Shown in pieces: positions 25,459-34,712 of a stretch of 45,523 bases of DNA; the first letter of the stretch is position 1; each line of letters begins with the position of its first letter. The stretch spans positions 1-45,523 of the forward strand of contig JAKQNG010000002.1 of the NCBI GenBank assembly GCA_029565915.1, given 5' to 3'. The DNA is from Deltaproteobacteria bacterium. Lineage in GTDB: Bacteria; Myxococcota_A; Polyangia; JAAYKL01. The position numbers were made by a program, and so were the translations under genes. The notes under the pieces are model-generated. The model worked only from the letters and a program-made list of their open reading frames with translations, was not told where the DNA came from and did no database searches.

Positions 25459-27945
25459 TCAGTTGCATTCAATCTGCAGGAGGCCGGCGGCAAATCCCCG
25501 GTTCTGCATATCCACGACCACCCAGATGGAACCGTCTTCGCCGGCGGTATAGGTCGCCACCGAAGTGGATGCAGTGGCGGACACGCAACTCGAAGGGAAG
25601 TCCGCGTTTTCGAGAATCAGGATGGTGGCATGCTGTCCATCCGTCGTACGCTCTGCGAGCAACGAAATGTCCACCTCGTCGCCGGCCATTACATTCACCT
25701 GCACAATGAAATCGCCGCCGGTGTAACCGCTGCCACAGGTGGCCCCGTAGCTGTTCACCTTGTCGTGCTGCAGGGCGGTGGAAAACTCGACATACGGGCT
25801 GATCGCCGCTGTATCCGTGTCAACGGCGTGGCAGTCCACAATCTCGTATTCATAGTTCAGGGAATCCTCAATGCAGCCGGCCGGCGATCCCCACACGGCA
25901 ACGCACTGATACTGCTTGCCGAAGCCGCCGCTGATGGTGCACATCGGATCGGTGCCCATGGCGCATACCCCGTCCAGACATCGGCGTTCCTGTGAACCGA
26001 AGCACATTCCCGAATAGCGGATATCGCACACAGTGCCGTCCGGCATCTGATGGGACACACAGGATGGCGCCCCGCTCTCCGTATCTTCCTCACACGTGAA
26101 GTAGTTGCAGTCGTCCCCGTCGCCGCATGCGCTGCCGGCGGTGCAGACACCGGAGAGGCAGACGCTGACGCCATCGCAGACGTCGGCGCTCTCGCACCAG
26201 GTATTGTCCGGTGCGTTTTCGTCCGCACAGATATCGTCCTCCTCCACGCAGGCGGAGGTGACACACTCTTCCCCGGCGTCCGTGTCGGCGCAGGGCGCGT
26301 TCCGATGGGTGCAGTCACCCGCCAGGCACACATCCTCTCCGTTGCAGAACAGGCCGTCCTCACAGCTCACGTCCGTGTCGTATTCGGCAAAGAGTGTGCA
26401 GGCATCGCCCCCTTCGTCGCAGACCCGGTCCCGGCAGGGATTGCTGTCCCCGCCACAGGGAATGCTGCTGCCGTCGGTCACGCAACTGCCAGCCGCGCAG
26501 GACTGTTCGCCATCGCAGTAATCACCGCTCTCGCAGCTGGAGCCGCTGCCCCCGTCGTCAATGGGCGACCAGCCGCAGGTCCACGGCGTGCCGAGGCCGC
26601 ACTGCCCCACATTGCAATCCGGTTCTGTCGCATGCACGCAATCGGTTCCCGTGATACAGCAGCCCTCCGCCATGGCGCCCGGGTCCGGCGGCGTGTAGTA
26701 GCAGTGGTTGTCCCAGTCGTCGCAGAGTTCCTGATTGCAGGAGCTGCCATCGGCGCAATGGCTCGTTTCTGTACAGCAGCCGACGGCCAGGGTGTGATCC
26801 GGGGCGCTGATACAATGGCCGTCATCGCACACTTCCCGCGTACATTCGTTGGAATCGTCGCAGTCTCCGGCATCCTCGCAGCATCCGCCGGGCAGAACCG
26901 CCGGCGACGAATATCCGCAGATGTTGTCCACACAGGTTTCGGCTGTGCAGTTATCCCCGTCCGCGCAGTCGTTCGCATCGTCACAGCACCCCGGCGCCGA
27001 CACCGGACTGTGGGAACAGGTTTGTAAAAACGTGCAGATATCCGTCGTGCAGCCGTTCCAGTCTTCGCAATCCCCATGGGCGGCGCAGCAGTTGGCGCCC
27101 AGATCCGGATCGGCAATGTGTTCGCATTGCTTCTTTGCGTTGCAGACCGCTGCGGTACATGGATTGCCGTCGTCCGCGCAATCTCCCGCGTCACTGCAGC
27201 ACCCCGGCAGCAGTGGCAGGGCCAGCGTGTACTGGCAGGCATGGGCCTCGCACGACACGTAGGCACAGGAACTCGACGCACAGTCGTACTCGTCTTCGCA
27301 GCACCCGCCGGTGATGTCCTCCACCACGTACTGGCAACGCCGATCGGGACCGCAGACGTCCGTTGTACAATCGCTTTCGTCGTTGCAGTGGTCGGTGGTC
27401 AGGCAGCACCCGCCGGTGGTCAACCAGTTGTGTTCGCAGGTCCAGTTGGCGCTGTTGCAATCATCGGACGTACAGTCGTCCAGATCGTCGCAGTCGCCCG
27501 CATCCTCACAGCACCCCGCCGGAGCCGGCATCGTCTGCGAATACACGCAGGTGCCTTCGTCGCAGACGTCCGCGGTACAGATGTTGTCGTCCAGGCACTC
27601 CCAGTCCTCCACGCATTCATTCAGGTCCAGCGTGTCCGTGTCGTCCGGAACCGAATCCGAATCTGTGTCCGCATCCGTGTCCGTGTCCGTGTCTGTGTCC
27701 GTGTCGGAGTCCCCGTCCGTTGCGGTTTCCGTGTCATCGGATGACGTGTCTGTGGTGTCCGATTCCGAATCATCATCCGTCGTCGGTAGAAAATCCGGCT
27801 CCACGCACTTGCCGTTCTGGCAGACCAGGTTCTGGGCGCAATCCGAGGTCGATTTGCATTCCTTGTCGCTGCAACCCGAACCGACAAAAAGCATCGCGAT
27901 GGCAGCCGCGACAAGAAGGAGATGAATGGTATTTCTGATAGTCAT
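25459..27945 (-). CDS. Large Cys-rich repeat lipoprotein with Asp-rich linker
   Basis: ORF 25459..28146; start 27945 preferred (RBS GGGGAGGTGAACAG-ATG; MTIRNTIHLLLVAAAIAMLFVGSGC). Linker SESDTTDTSSDDTETATDGDSDTDTDTDTDTDADTDSD; repeats of GCCxDAxDCxDxNxCTxxxCxxxxC. Confidence 0.85.
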   Translation of the reverse strand: MTIRNTIHLLLVAAAIAMLFVGSGCSDKECKSTSDCAQNLVCQNGKCVEPDFLPTTDDDSESDTTDTSSDDTETATDGDSDTDTDTDTDTDADTDSDSVPDDTDTLDLNECVEDWECLDDNICTADVCDEGTCVYSQTMPAPAGCCEDAGDCDDLDDCTSDDCNSANWTCEHNWLTTGGCCLTTDHCNDESDCTTDVCGPDRRCQYVVEDITGGCCEDEYDCASSSCAYVSCEAHACQYTLALPLLPGCCSDAGDCADDGNPCTAAVCNAKKQCEHIADPDLGANCCAAHGDCEDWNGCTTDICTFLQTCSHSPVSAPGCCDDANDCADGDNCTAETCVDNICGYSSPAVLPGGCCEDAGDCDDSNECTREVCDDGHCISAPDHTLAVGCCTETSHCADGSSCNQELCDDWDNHCYYTPPDPGAMAEGCCITGTDCVHATEPDCNVGQCGLGTPWTCGWSPIDDGGSGSSCESGDYCDGEQSCAAGSCVTDGSSIPCGGDSNPCRDRVCDEGGDACTLFAEYDTDVSCEDGLFCNGEDVCLAGDCTHRNAPCADTDAGEECVTSACVEEDDICADENAPDNTWCESADVCDGVSVCLSGVCTAGSACGDGDDCNYFTCEEDTESGAPSCVSHQMPDGTVCDIRYSGMCFGSQERRCLDGVCAMGTDPMCTISGGFGKQYQCVAVWGSPAGCIEDSLNYEYEIVDCHAVDTDTAAISPYVEFSTALQHDKVNSYGATCGSGYTGGDFIVQVNVMAGDEVDISLLAERTTDGQHATILILENADFPSSCVSATASTSVATYTAGEDGSIWVVVDMQNRGFAAGLLQIECN
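27620..27785 (-). repeat. Tract encoding Asp-dipeptide linker (minus strand)
   Basis: DDDSESDTTDTSSDDTETATDGDSDTDTDTDTDTDADTDSDSVPDDTDTLD. Confidence 0.85.
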
Positions 27946-27958
27946 CTGTTCACCTCCC

Positions 27959-30900
27959 CTATTCATTTCCCAGGCCCGGCAGCAGGTCGCCCGTGTCCTC
28001 GTCCCGCACCAGCGGAGAGGCCGCCCGATAGCACCGGTAGCTGCTGCGACTGGGGTCCCTGTTGTCACATACCGCCTCGTCCCCGTACACGGAGCAGTCA
28101 CCCACATCCGAACAGGAAGTGGTGGCAATGCCCCCCGTTGCGGCAATCACGAAGCCCCCTCGATCCACCACCTCGTCCCAGACCGGCTTGTGCAGCGCCG
28201 GCCCGTAGTAATAGGCCACGCGACCATCAATGCGCAGAATGACCTGGAAGTTCGCCCGATCCCGGTAATCCAGCCAGTCGGTATTGATCCACGCCCCGGA
28301 TTTTGTCGGCGGCAACTTGTCAAAATTGCCTGTCGTGCTGGACACATCCATGCCCACCCATGAAATGACATAGGCGAGGGTTCCTTCAAACACCACGGTC
28401 TGGGCGGTCATGTATCCCTTGTTGCCATCCTTGTTCCATTTCAGATCAAAGGCACCCCAGGCGGCGGAGAGTACAGGCGCATTTCCCCCCGCGCTGTAGG
28501 GGGCAAAGATGCTCTTTGCGCTCGGTTCATAAATATACCCGCCGGGTTTGTAGACACACTGATTGCCGAAGGCGGCCAGGCAGGTACAGAGGCCGCCGGC
28601 GCACTCGCTGTACGACGACGTGCAGGCCGCATCGCTGGCGCAGGCCCCAAAAGTCTCCCGGGGCTCCAACCGGCCCGTGGTGTCAAAGTACACGCGGTCG
28701 TAAAACTTGTCGCCCATGGGGAATTTAAAGGGCAGCGTGGCCCACACCTGGTATTCCGCATTGCCGACCCAGCGGGTAAAGCTGAGGGCATCGGCCGCAT
28801 AACAGTCCGGGCTCACCAGCCAGCTCAGGCTGTTGAGGTTGTAACCGCGTGCGGTGGTCCAGGCGCAGGTGGTGCTGTCGGGCCCGCCGGTGCCGCCGCC
28901 CTGCTCGGTCACGGTCACCAGATATCCATTTTCCGTGGAACCGCTGGGGATCAGGTCAAGGCGGATGGACTCCGCATCGAAATGATCAAGGGTGCCGCAC
29001 TGGTTTCCCGCCTGATCCGAATATCCCGTAAAGAACCCGAAGAAGGGATTCTGCTGTTTGACGAGCGTGAGCTCATAATCGCCGTAGTCGTTTGCCAACC
29101 GATTGCCCACCGCCAGCCAGCTCGATTCCCAGCCCACGGCGCCGGTGTCCAGAAGGATCTGCGGCGCATAAGCTGTACTGAAGGATGAGCTGGTGATGTC
29201 ACCGGCAACATTGGAACAGGCAAACTCATCTGCGGCGCTCCTTTTCAGGTGGGACAGGGTCGCGTGCACCATGTTCGACGAAGCGGCTGTGGCGGCATCG
29301 CCGGCAATCACATGGCCGCTCTCTCCCAGCTCTTCGAGACCGTACCAGTCCACATAGGCGAGGTACTTGCCCGAACCGGCGGGAATGTCGACCTTGAAGA
29401 ACGCCTGATGGGGATTGGTCGCATTCGGTGTTCCGCTATATCCCATCGCCGGACCGCCGGGATGGAAGTAGTTCACGTAGTCACCACTGGTCATGCTGCC
29501 GCGCCAGCGCTGTTTCCACTGGAACTCCCCGTCAATCAGGGGCGGCGCCGAATACGAACCGATCTGGCGACAGTCGTTGTTGTTATGGGACTCCTGGTCA
29601 ATGGTCAGGTCAAACGTACCGCCGTAGTCCGGATTGGTCGCCCGGGAATCTACGATGACGTGTGTCGTCCGGTCCCGACTCACATCGTACCCGTCCCGCA
29701 CGTTGTTGCGGTCAAAATCCTGCTGGTCCACGGGCACCGTTCCGGGAATCTGATGGTTGGGCACATCGTCCACGGCAAAGGGGCCGGTGATCACGGTGGA
29801 TTCACTGCCACTGCATTCGCCGATGACAAAGCCGCCGTAGTCGGCCGCATTGTAGTTGGTGCCGTCAAACGTGCAGTTGTCGTTACAGGCGATCTGGCTT
29901 TCCTGCGCATCGCAGTCACCACGGGCATACACCACGGGATTGCGGCCGCCGGTGGTATCCGTTGCGGTGACGGCGCGATGCACCAGCTCATAGCTGTCGG
30001 CGACTGCGTCATCAAAGCTGTAAATCACATCCGACTTCGTAACCCCCGCGCATTCGCCAAATCGCCCCGAAGACAGCGGTTCAAAGTTGCCGGCCCCGCA
30101 CTCATTGTCACCGCTGGCAAAGAGCGAAGCGCTCGCACCCAGCACCTCGGCGGACACGCACGTGTCATTGGCGTAGTCGTTCAGAATATCTTCTTTCACC
30201 GTGCAGCCGCCGACGCCGTCACACCAGTACCGTCCACACTGCGCCGTCGGTGGATCGCACTGCTGCGCCCCCACCTCGCCGAAAGCGGGCACATAACTTA
30301 CGGCACTGCAGGTCCAGTCCTCGTTGGCGGGATCGGCGCAGACCTGTGCGTAACAATCGCCACTCGCTCCGCAGACCGTGCCCTGCGCCTTGTACGTCAA
30401 CTGACACTGGCCGAAGTCCGCATTCAGCAGCGGATCGAGGGTAGTGTCGCAGGACGCGCCCTCCAGGCAGGGACGGGCAATACCGGCCGACGGACAATCG
30501 GAAATGTCCTCACAGCACAGCGGCGCCCCGGCGGGATTGATAGTCCACTCGCAGTTGTTGTTGCTGCAGGCCTCGAATACACAGGGATTGCTGTCCGGAT
30601 TGCAGTCCGTTGCCACGTTGGCCGCTGTGCAGCATCCCTGGGGCAGCGGAGCTTCCACCGGATTCGTGCAACTCCAGCCCGTCCGTCCGAAACAGGCATC
30701 ACCGGCGACGGCGGAGGCCACCATCACATCCGAGCAACAGATGTTCTGCGTGCAGCCGCCCGGATCGTTGCCGTCCGTGCAGTCCGGCGAATCCCAGCTT
30801 CCGACGTTGCAGCATCCCGGATGGGCCGCCAGATCCGTCCACACTTCCGATGCGCAGCGATTCGCCACACAGGTGTCCTCCGTGCAGGGATTGCCGTCGT

Positions 30901-32698
30901 TACAGTCAGCCGCGTCGTCGCAGCACCCCGGCGCCGAAGAAATTTCCGCCGCGCAGTTCCACGGGTCGGCTCCATGACAGGGATCACCGGGAGCGGCCGT
31001 GGCCACCGTCACCGCATCACAGCACACTTCCAGCGTACAGGTATTGCCGTCGTCATCGCAGGACTGACCCGGATTCGGGCCGCAGCATCCGGTGTATTCG
31101 GGCTGGGGAATCGAGCGACAGGCCAGCGTCAGGGGATTGCAGACATCCAGGGTACACGCATTCGAATCGTCGCAGTCCGCGTCTCCATTGGAGGGGTCGC
31201 AGCAGCCGGCGGGCAGCACCGCAAAGGGTTCCGGCTCCGCGCAGTTGTTGTCATCCGCGCCGTAACAGGGTTCTCCGGCCGTCGCGGCGGCAACCGTCGC
31301 GGGATCGCAGCAGATATTCCTCGTGCAGGCATAGGCATCCACGCAGTTGTCCGCCAGATTGGCGGGAGCGTCATCGCAGCAACCTGGAATATCTTCAATG
31401 GTCGCCGCGCATTCCCATTTCGCTTCGCCGCATGCGGGATGCGTCTCATTGATGGCGTTGCAGCAGATATCCCGGGTACACGAATTTCCGTCGAAACAAT
31501 GGTTGGAATCCTTGCAGCAATTGCCGGGATTAGCGGGGTTGTAGTTGGGCACGTTGCGGTCAACGTAAGCCGTTGCGCCATCACAGGTTGCCGCGCCGTG
31601 GCCTTCGTAGCAGCAATAATCGTCCGTGCAGGGATACCCATCATTGAAACTCGCCGCGATATCCGGATCGCAGCACTCGGGGTGGTCCGCCAGACCGGCG
31701 GCATTGAGCGGTCCGTCGTTGCACGCGGCGGCACTGTCACAGCGGGAATCGGAACAGGGATTGACGCCCACGCGACAGGCATCGCCGTCATGAATTGTCA
31801 CACTGCACAAACCATCGTCGCCGCAGACGGCCGTGAAGCAGTCGACATGCCCACCGGCCGGCAGTTCACCGGGTCCGTCAGTGCAGGCTGCTCCCGCATT
31901 GAAGCTGACATCAACGGAGCAGACCCCTGAATTGCAGCGCTTCCGTGCGCAGTCCGCAGAATAGGCATCCTCATCGTATGGACAATCCGCCGCAGAGGGA
32001 ACCGTATCCTCCGCGCCGTTCAGGTCGACGTAGGTGCAGGCACCGTCGACACATCGATCCCGGGTGCAGGGATTCAGATCGTCGCAGATGGCATCTGAGG
32101 TACAGCCGGCGCAGGGATTCGGCGTGAAATAGCCACCCAGCGAGGGATCGATGTCAATGGGATCCTTGGCGTAGATTCCCTCGCAGCAGTAAAGGCCCTG
32201 CAGGGCCGCCAGATCGTGAAGCGTCATGGCCGGATCCGTGGCCCACCATTCACAGCCGCCCCAGCAGGAACACTTCAGATATCCATTGCACCAGGAGGGC
32301 CCGCAGACACCATCCATGCACACACCGTTGTTGCATTCGTCGTTGGTCGAACAGCGGCATCGCCCCTTGGCCGCATTACACGATCCGGACTCACACTGGG
32401 CGCTGCTGGAACACAGCACGCCGTCCTCCTGCGCATCGGTCATCCAGCATTCCGACGCGGAGCCGGGCTGGGTGCAGCACTCTTCCGCCAGGGGATTGCT
32501 CACCCCGAGTTCCGGCAGGGTCATGCGGTCCGATGCGGGAAAACGGCTGTCGCTCTCCCCATCGTCGACCTGATCGACCGACGCGGTGGGGAAAACAGAC
32601 TGTGGAATCCGGCCATCGTCGTCACAGGCCGGAATGAGAGCGGTGATCATCGCGATGACGAAAACAGTTTTCGTTCGGACCGGATCGTTCACTTGCAT
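27959..32698 (-). CDS. Giant Cys-rich repeat lipoprotein (about 1579 aa)
   Basis: Single uninterrupted ORF; MITALIPACDDD lipobox-like N-terminus; many CC-x-D-C-x-D-G-N-x-C-T-x-D-x-C repeats; non-repetitive C-terminal region (NDTCVSAEVLG...; ...GAWINTDWLDYRDRANFQVILRIDGRVAYYYG). Confidence 0.85.
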   Translation of the reverse strand: MQVNDPVRTKTVFVIAMITALIPACDDDGRIPQSVFPTASVDQVDDGESDSRFPASDRMTLPELGVSNPLAEECCTQPGSASECWMTDAQEDGVLCSSSAQCESGSCNAAKGRCRCSTNDECNNGVCMDGVCGPSWCNGYLKCSCWGGCEWWATDPAMTLHDLAALQGLYCCEGIYAKDPIDIDPSLGGYFTPNPCAGCTSDAICDDLNPCTRDRCVDGACTYVDLNGAEDTVPSAADCPYDEDAYSADCARKRCNSGVCSVDVSFNAGAACTDGPGELPAGGHVDCFTAVCGDDGLCSVTIHDGDACRVGVNPCSDSRCDSAAACNDGPLNAAGLADHPECCDPDIAASFNDGYPCTDDYCCYEGHGAATCDGATAYVDRNVPNYNPANPGNCCKDSNHCFDGNSCTRDICCNAINETHPACGEAKWECAATIEDIPGCCDDAPANLADNCVDAYACTRNICCDPATVAAATAGEPCYGADDNNCAEPEPFAVLPAGCCDPSNGDADCDDSNACTLDVCNPLTLACRSIPQPEYTGCCGPNPGQSCDDDGNTCTLEVCCDAVTVATAAPGDPCHGADPWNCAAEISSAPGCCDDAADCNDGNPCTEDTCVANRCASEVWTDLAAHPGCCNVGSWDSPDCTDGNDPGGCTQNICCSDVMVASAVAGDACFGRTGWSCTNPVEAPLPQGCCTAANVATDCNPDSNPCVFEACSNNNCEWTINPAGAPLCCEDISDCPSAGIARPCLEGASCDTTLDPLLNADFGQCQLTYKAQGTVCGASGDCYAQVCADPANEDWTCSAVSYVPAFGEVGAQQCDPPTAQCGRYWCDGVGGCTVKEDILNDYANDTCVSAEVLGASASLFASGDNECGAGNFEPLSSGRFGECAGVTKSDVIYSFDDAVADSYELVHRAVTATDTTGGRNPVVYARGDCDAQESQIACNDNCTFDGTNYNAADYGGFVIGECSGSESTVITGPFAVDDVPNHQIPGTVPVDQQDFDRNNVRDGYDVSRDRTTHVIVDSRATNPDYGGTFDLTIDQESHNNNDCRQIGSYSAPPLIDGEFQWKQRWRGSMTSGDYVNYFHPGGPAMGYSGTPNATNPHQAFFKVDIPAGSGKYLAYVDWYGLEELGESGHVIAGDAATAASSNMVHATLSHLKRSAADEFACSNVAGDITSSSFSTAYAPQILLDTGAVGWESSWLAVGNRLANDYGDYELTLVKQQNPFFGFFTGYSDQAGNQCGTLDHFDAESIRLDLIPSGSTENGYLVTVTEQGGGTGGPDSTTCAWTTARGYNLNSLSWLVSPDCYAADALSFTRWVGNAEYQVWATLPFKFPMGDKFYDRVYFDTTGRLEPRETFGACASDAACTSSYSECAGGLCTCLAAFGNQCVYKPGGYIYEPSAKSIFAPYSAGGNAPVLSAAWGAFDLKWNKDGNKGYMTAQTVVFEGTLAYVISWVGMDVSSTTGNFDKLPPTKSGAWINTDWLDYRDRANFQVILRIDGRVAYYYGPALHKPVWDEVVDRGGFVIAATGGIATTSCSDVGDCSVYGDEAVCDNRDPSRSSYRCYRAASPLVRDEDTGDLLPGLGNE

Positions 32699-32847
32699 TC
32701 TCGTTTCCCTTTTCTTGTTCCGTTCAATGACGAGCCGCCCAGTTGCTTAGTCGGCCCGCACTGTTATTTTTATGAGCAAATTCAATCATTACTGAACTCT
32801 TTTCAGCCGAGCTGAAAGCAAGCTGCAGAAAAGCAACAAACCGATAA

Positions 32848-32853
32848 ATTATA
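32848..32853 (-). promoter_or_regulatory. Possible -10 element for the giant Cys-rich lipoprotein operon
   Basis: Minus strand reads TATAAT exactly, about 150 nt upstream of the start codon; no strong -35 seen. Confidence 0.35.
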
Positions 32854-32998
32854 CCTCTATTCACGGGGAGTGCCACCACACCAACAACATTTCAAGTGAA
32901 TCAACGATTTGCGGATACCTTGTACATCCGAAGCCTTTTGCACGGCCAGTTTCCGGGAATTCAAACGAGTCAGAATGAATGGCGGGGACGGGAGAAGG

Positions 32999-34531
32999 TC
33001 AGCTCCAGGGATCCGCGTAGTCGATTTTTCGCCTTGGCTTCTTCGAAGGCTTTTCGTCACCGGCCGGTGTGGTGGCCGGTTCCGGATCGGCCTTCTGATC
33101 ATCAGAAGATTTCTTCCTGGTCGACTTGGTGGCCTTGACTTCCGGTACCGGCTCCAGTTGATAGGACAGCGTCTTGTTGGTGTCAAAGACCACCATTTCG
33201 GCGTGTTTGGTGAAACCGGCGGCGGTCACAACAATAGAATGGCTGAGCTTGCTCTTTGCAAAATATCCCGTATAGGGATTGGGCACTTCCGCACCATCAA
33301 TGGCAATGACCGCCTCTGCAGGGGAAGCAGAAACTGTCAACTCGATCTGATTTTCATCTTCCCGCTCGGCGGTCGGCTGCGGCAGCTCTTCCTTCACAGG
33401 TTCCTTCGTCTCCGGAGGAGGCACGGCGATCTGCGGCGCCTGTTCCGTATTTCCAGAGCCTCCGCTGTTCAGCGCGGCAAAGACGCCGATTCCGACAGCC
33501 AGCACCGCCGCCGCAGCTGCACCAATGATGATGGGCAACCGGTTCTTCTTCTGAGAAATGCCGCTCTGGGTCATCTCCAGCGGTGTACGGGTGGAATTGG
33601 TCCGCGCACGGCGGATGGCGGTCCGGGACACGGTGCTGAGGTCGACGCTTCCGGTGGCATCCGCCAGCCCCGGCACATAGGGAATCAGCCGGGCCTTGAA
33701 CTCTTCACAGGTTTCGAAGCGCTCGTTCAAATCCCGGGCCATTGCGATCTTGATCGTTTCGGCGATGTCGTCGGGCAAATCGGGATTCAGCGTCTCCGGC
33801 AGCGGCGGATCCTCGGTGAGAATCTTGATGAGCAGCGCGTTGTAGTTGGGCGCATCAAAGGGGAGATGGCCGGTCATCATCTGATAGAGAATGACGCCCA
33901 TCGCGTAGATATCAGAGCGCGGTGTCAGGTTCTGCTCTCCGCGGGCCTGCTCCGGAGACATGTAATGCGGTGTTCCAAGCACCGTTCCTGTCTGCGTCAG
34001 CGCCTTCTTTCCATCCGTCTCCAGTTCCTTGAATTTCGAAATGCCGAAATCGAGCAGTTTCACATAATCGGGATTGGACGACTTCTTGGTGAGGTAGATG
34101 TTTTCCGGTTTGAGATCGCGATGGATGATGCCCGCGTTGTGGGCCGCCTGCAGGGCAGACAGTGCCTGAACCATGATGTTCGCGGCACGGGCGACGGTAA
34201 AGACGCCATCCGACTCCAGGACGCCCTTGACATCATCGCCATCGAGAAACTCCATAACGATGTAGGGCGCACCATCGGAGGCAGTCCCCATATCCGTGAT
34301 TTCGATAATATTTTCGTGCCCGATCCGGGCCGCAGACTGGGCTTCGCGCTGAAACCGGGTAACCACTTCCTCATTGTCAGCGTACTGGGGATGAAGAAAC
34401 TTCACCGCCAGCTTTCGATTGATCAGCTTGTGCTGGGCCAGATATACCGCGCCCATTCCACCTTCGCCGAGCAATGCGGTGAGTTCGTATTTCCCATCCA
34501 GAACTGTTCCTACGCGTTCGCCTTCAGCCAT
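32999..34531 (-). CDS. Ser/Thr protein kinase with TM segment and a PEGA-like extracytoplasmic domain
   Basis: 510 aa; LDGKYELTALLGEGGMGAVYLAQHKLINRKLAVKFLHPQ, IIHRDLKPENIYLTKK, LLDFGISKF, HYMSPEQARGEQNLTPRSDIYAMGVILYQMMTG; TM IIIGAAAAAVLAVGIGVFAAL. Confidence 0.94.
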   Translation of the reverse strand: MAEGERVGTVLDGKYELTALLGEGGMGAVYLAQHKLINRKLAVKFLHPQYADNEEVVTRFQREAQSAARIGHENIIEITDMGTASDGAPYIVMEFLDGDDVKGVLESDGVFTVARAANIMVQALSALQAAHNAGIIHRDLKPENIYLTKKSSNPDYVKLLDFGISKFKELETDGKKALTQTGTVLGTPHYMSPEQARGEQNLTPRSDIYAMGVILYQMMTGHLPFDAPNYNALLIKILTEDPPLPETLNPDLPDDIAETIKIAMARDLNERFETCEEFKARLIPYVPGLADATGSVDLSTVSRTAIRRARTNSTRTPLEMTQSGISQKKNRLPIIIGAAAAAVLAVGIGVFAALNSGGSGNTEQAPQIAVPPPETKEPVKEELPQPTAEREDENQIELTVSASPAEAVIAIDGAEVPNPYTGYFAKSKLSHSIVVTAAGFTKHAEMVVFDTNKTLSYQLEPVPEVKATKSTRKKSSDDQKADPEPATTPAGDEKPSKKPRRKIDYADPWS

Positions 34532-34712
34532 GCTTCACTCGTTTCCTGAACAACCACACAACGGAACTAAAAAATTATCCTCTTATGGGATAGCACCTGT
34601 TGAAATGATACGCAATATCAGTGCCCCGGATTCTAAATATCAGTGTCAGAAATTACTGAATATTATGACAGATTAATAAATATTTGATTATTCCAATATT
34701 TATAAAATCATT

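Noticed and set aside
29249-31930. 893-aa plus-strand ORF antisense to the giant Cys-rich protein
   Set aside because: A shadow of the repetitive Cys/Asp codons; no signal, no domain, and the minus-strand ORF has lipobox, RBS and regular repeats.
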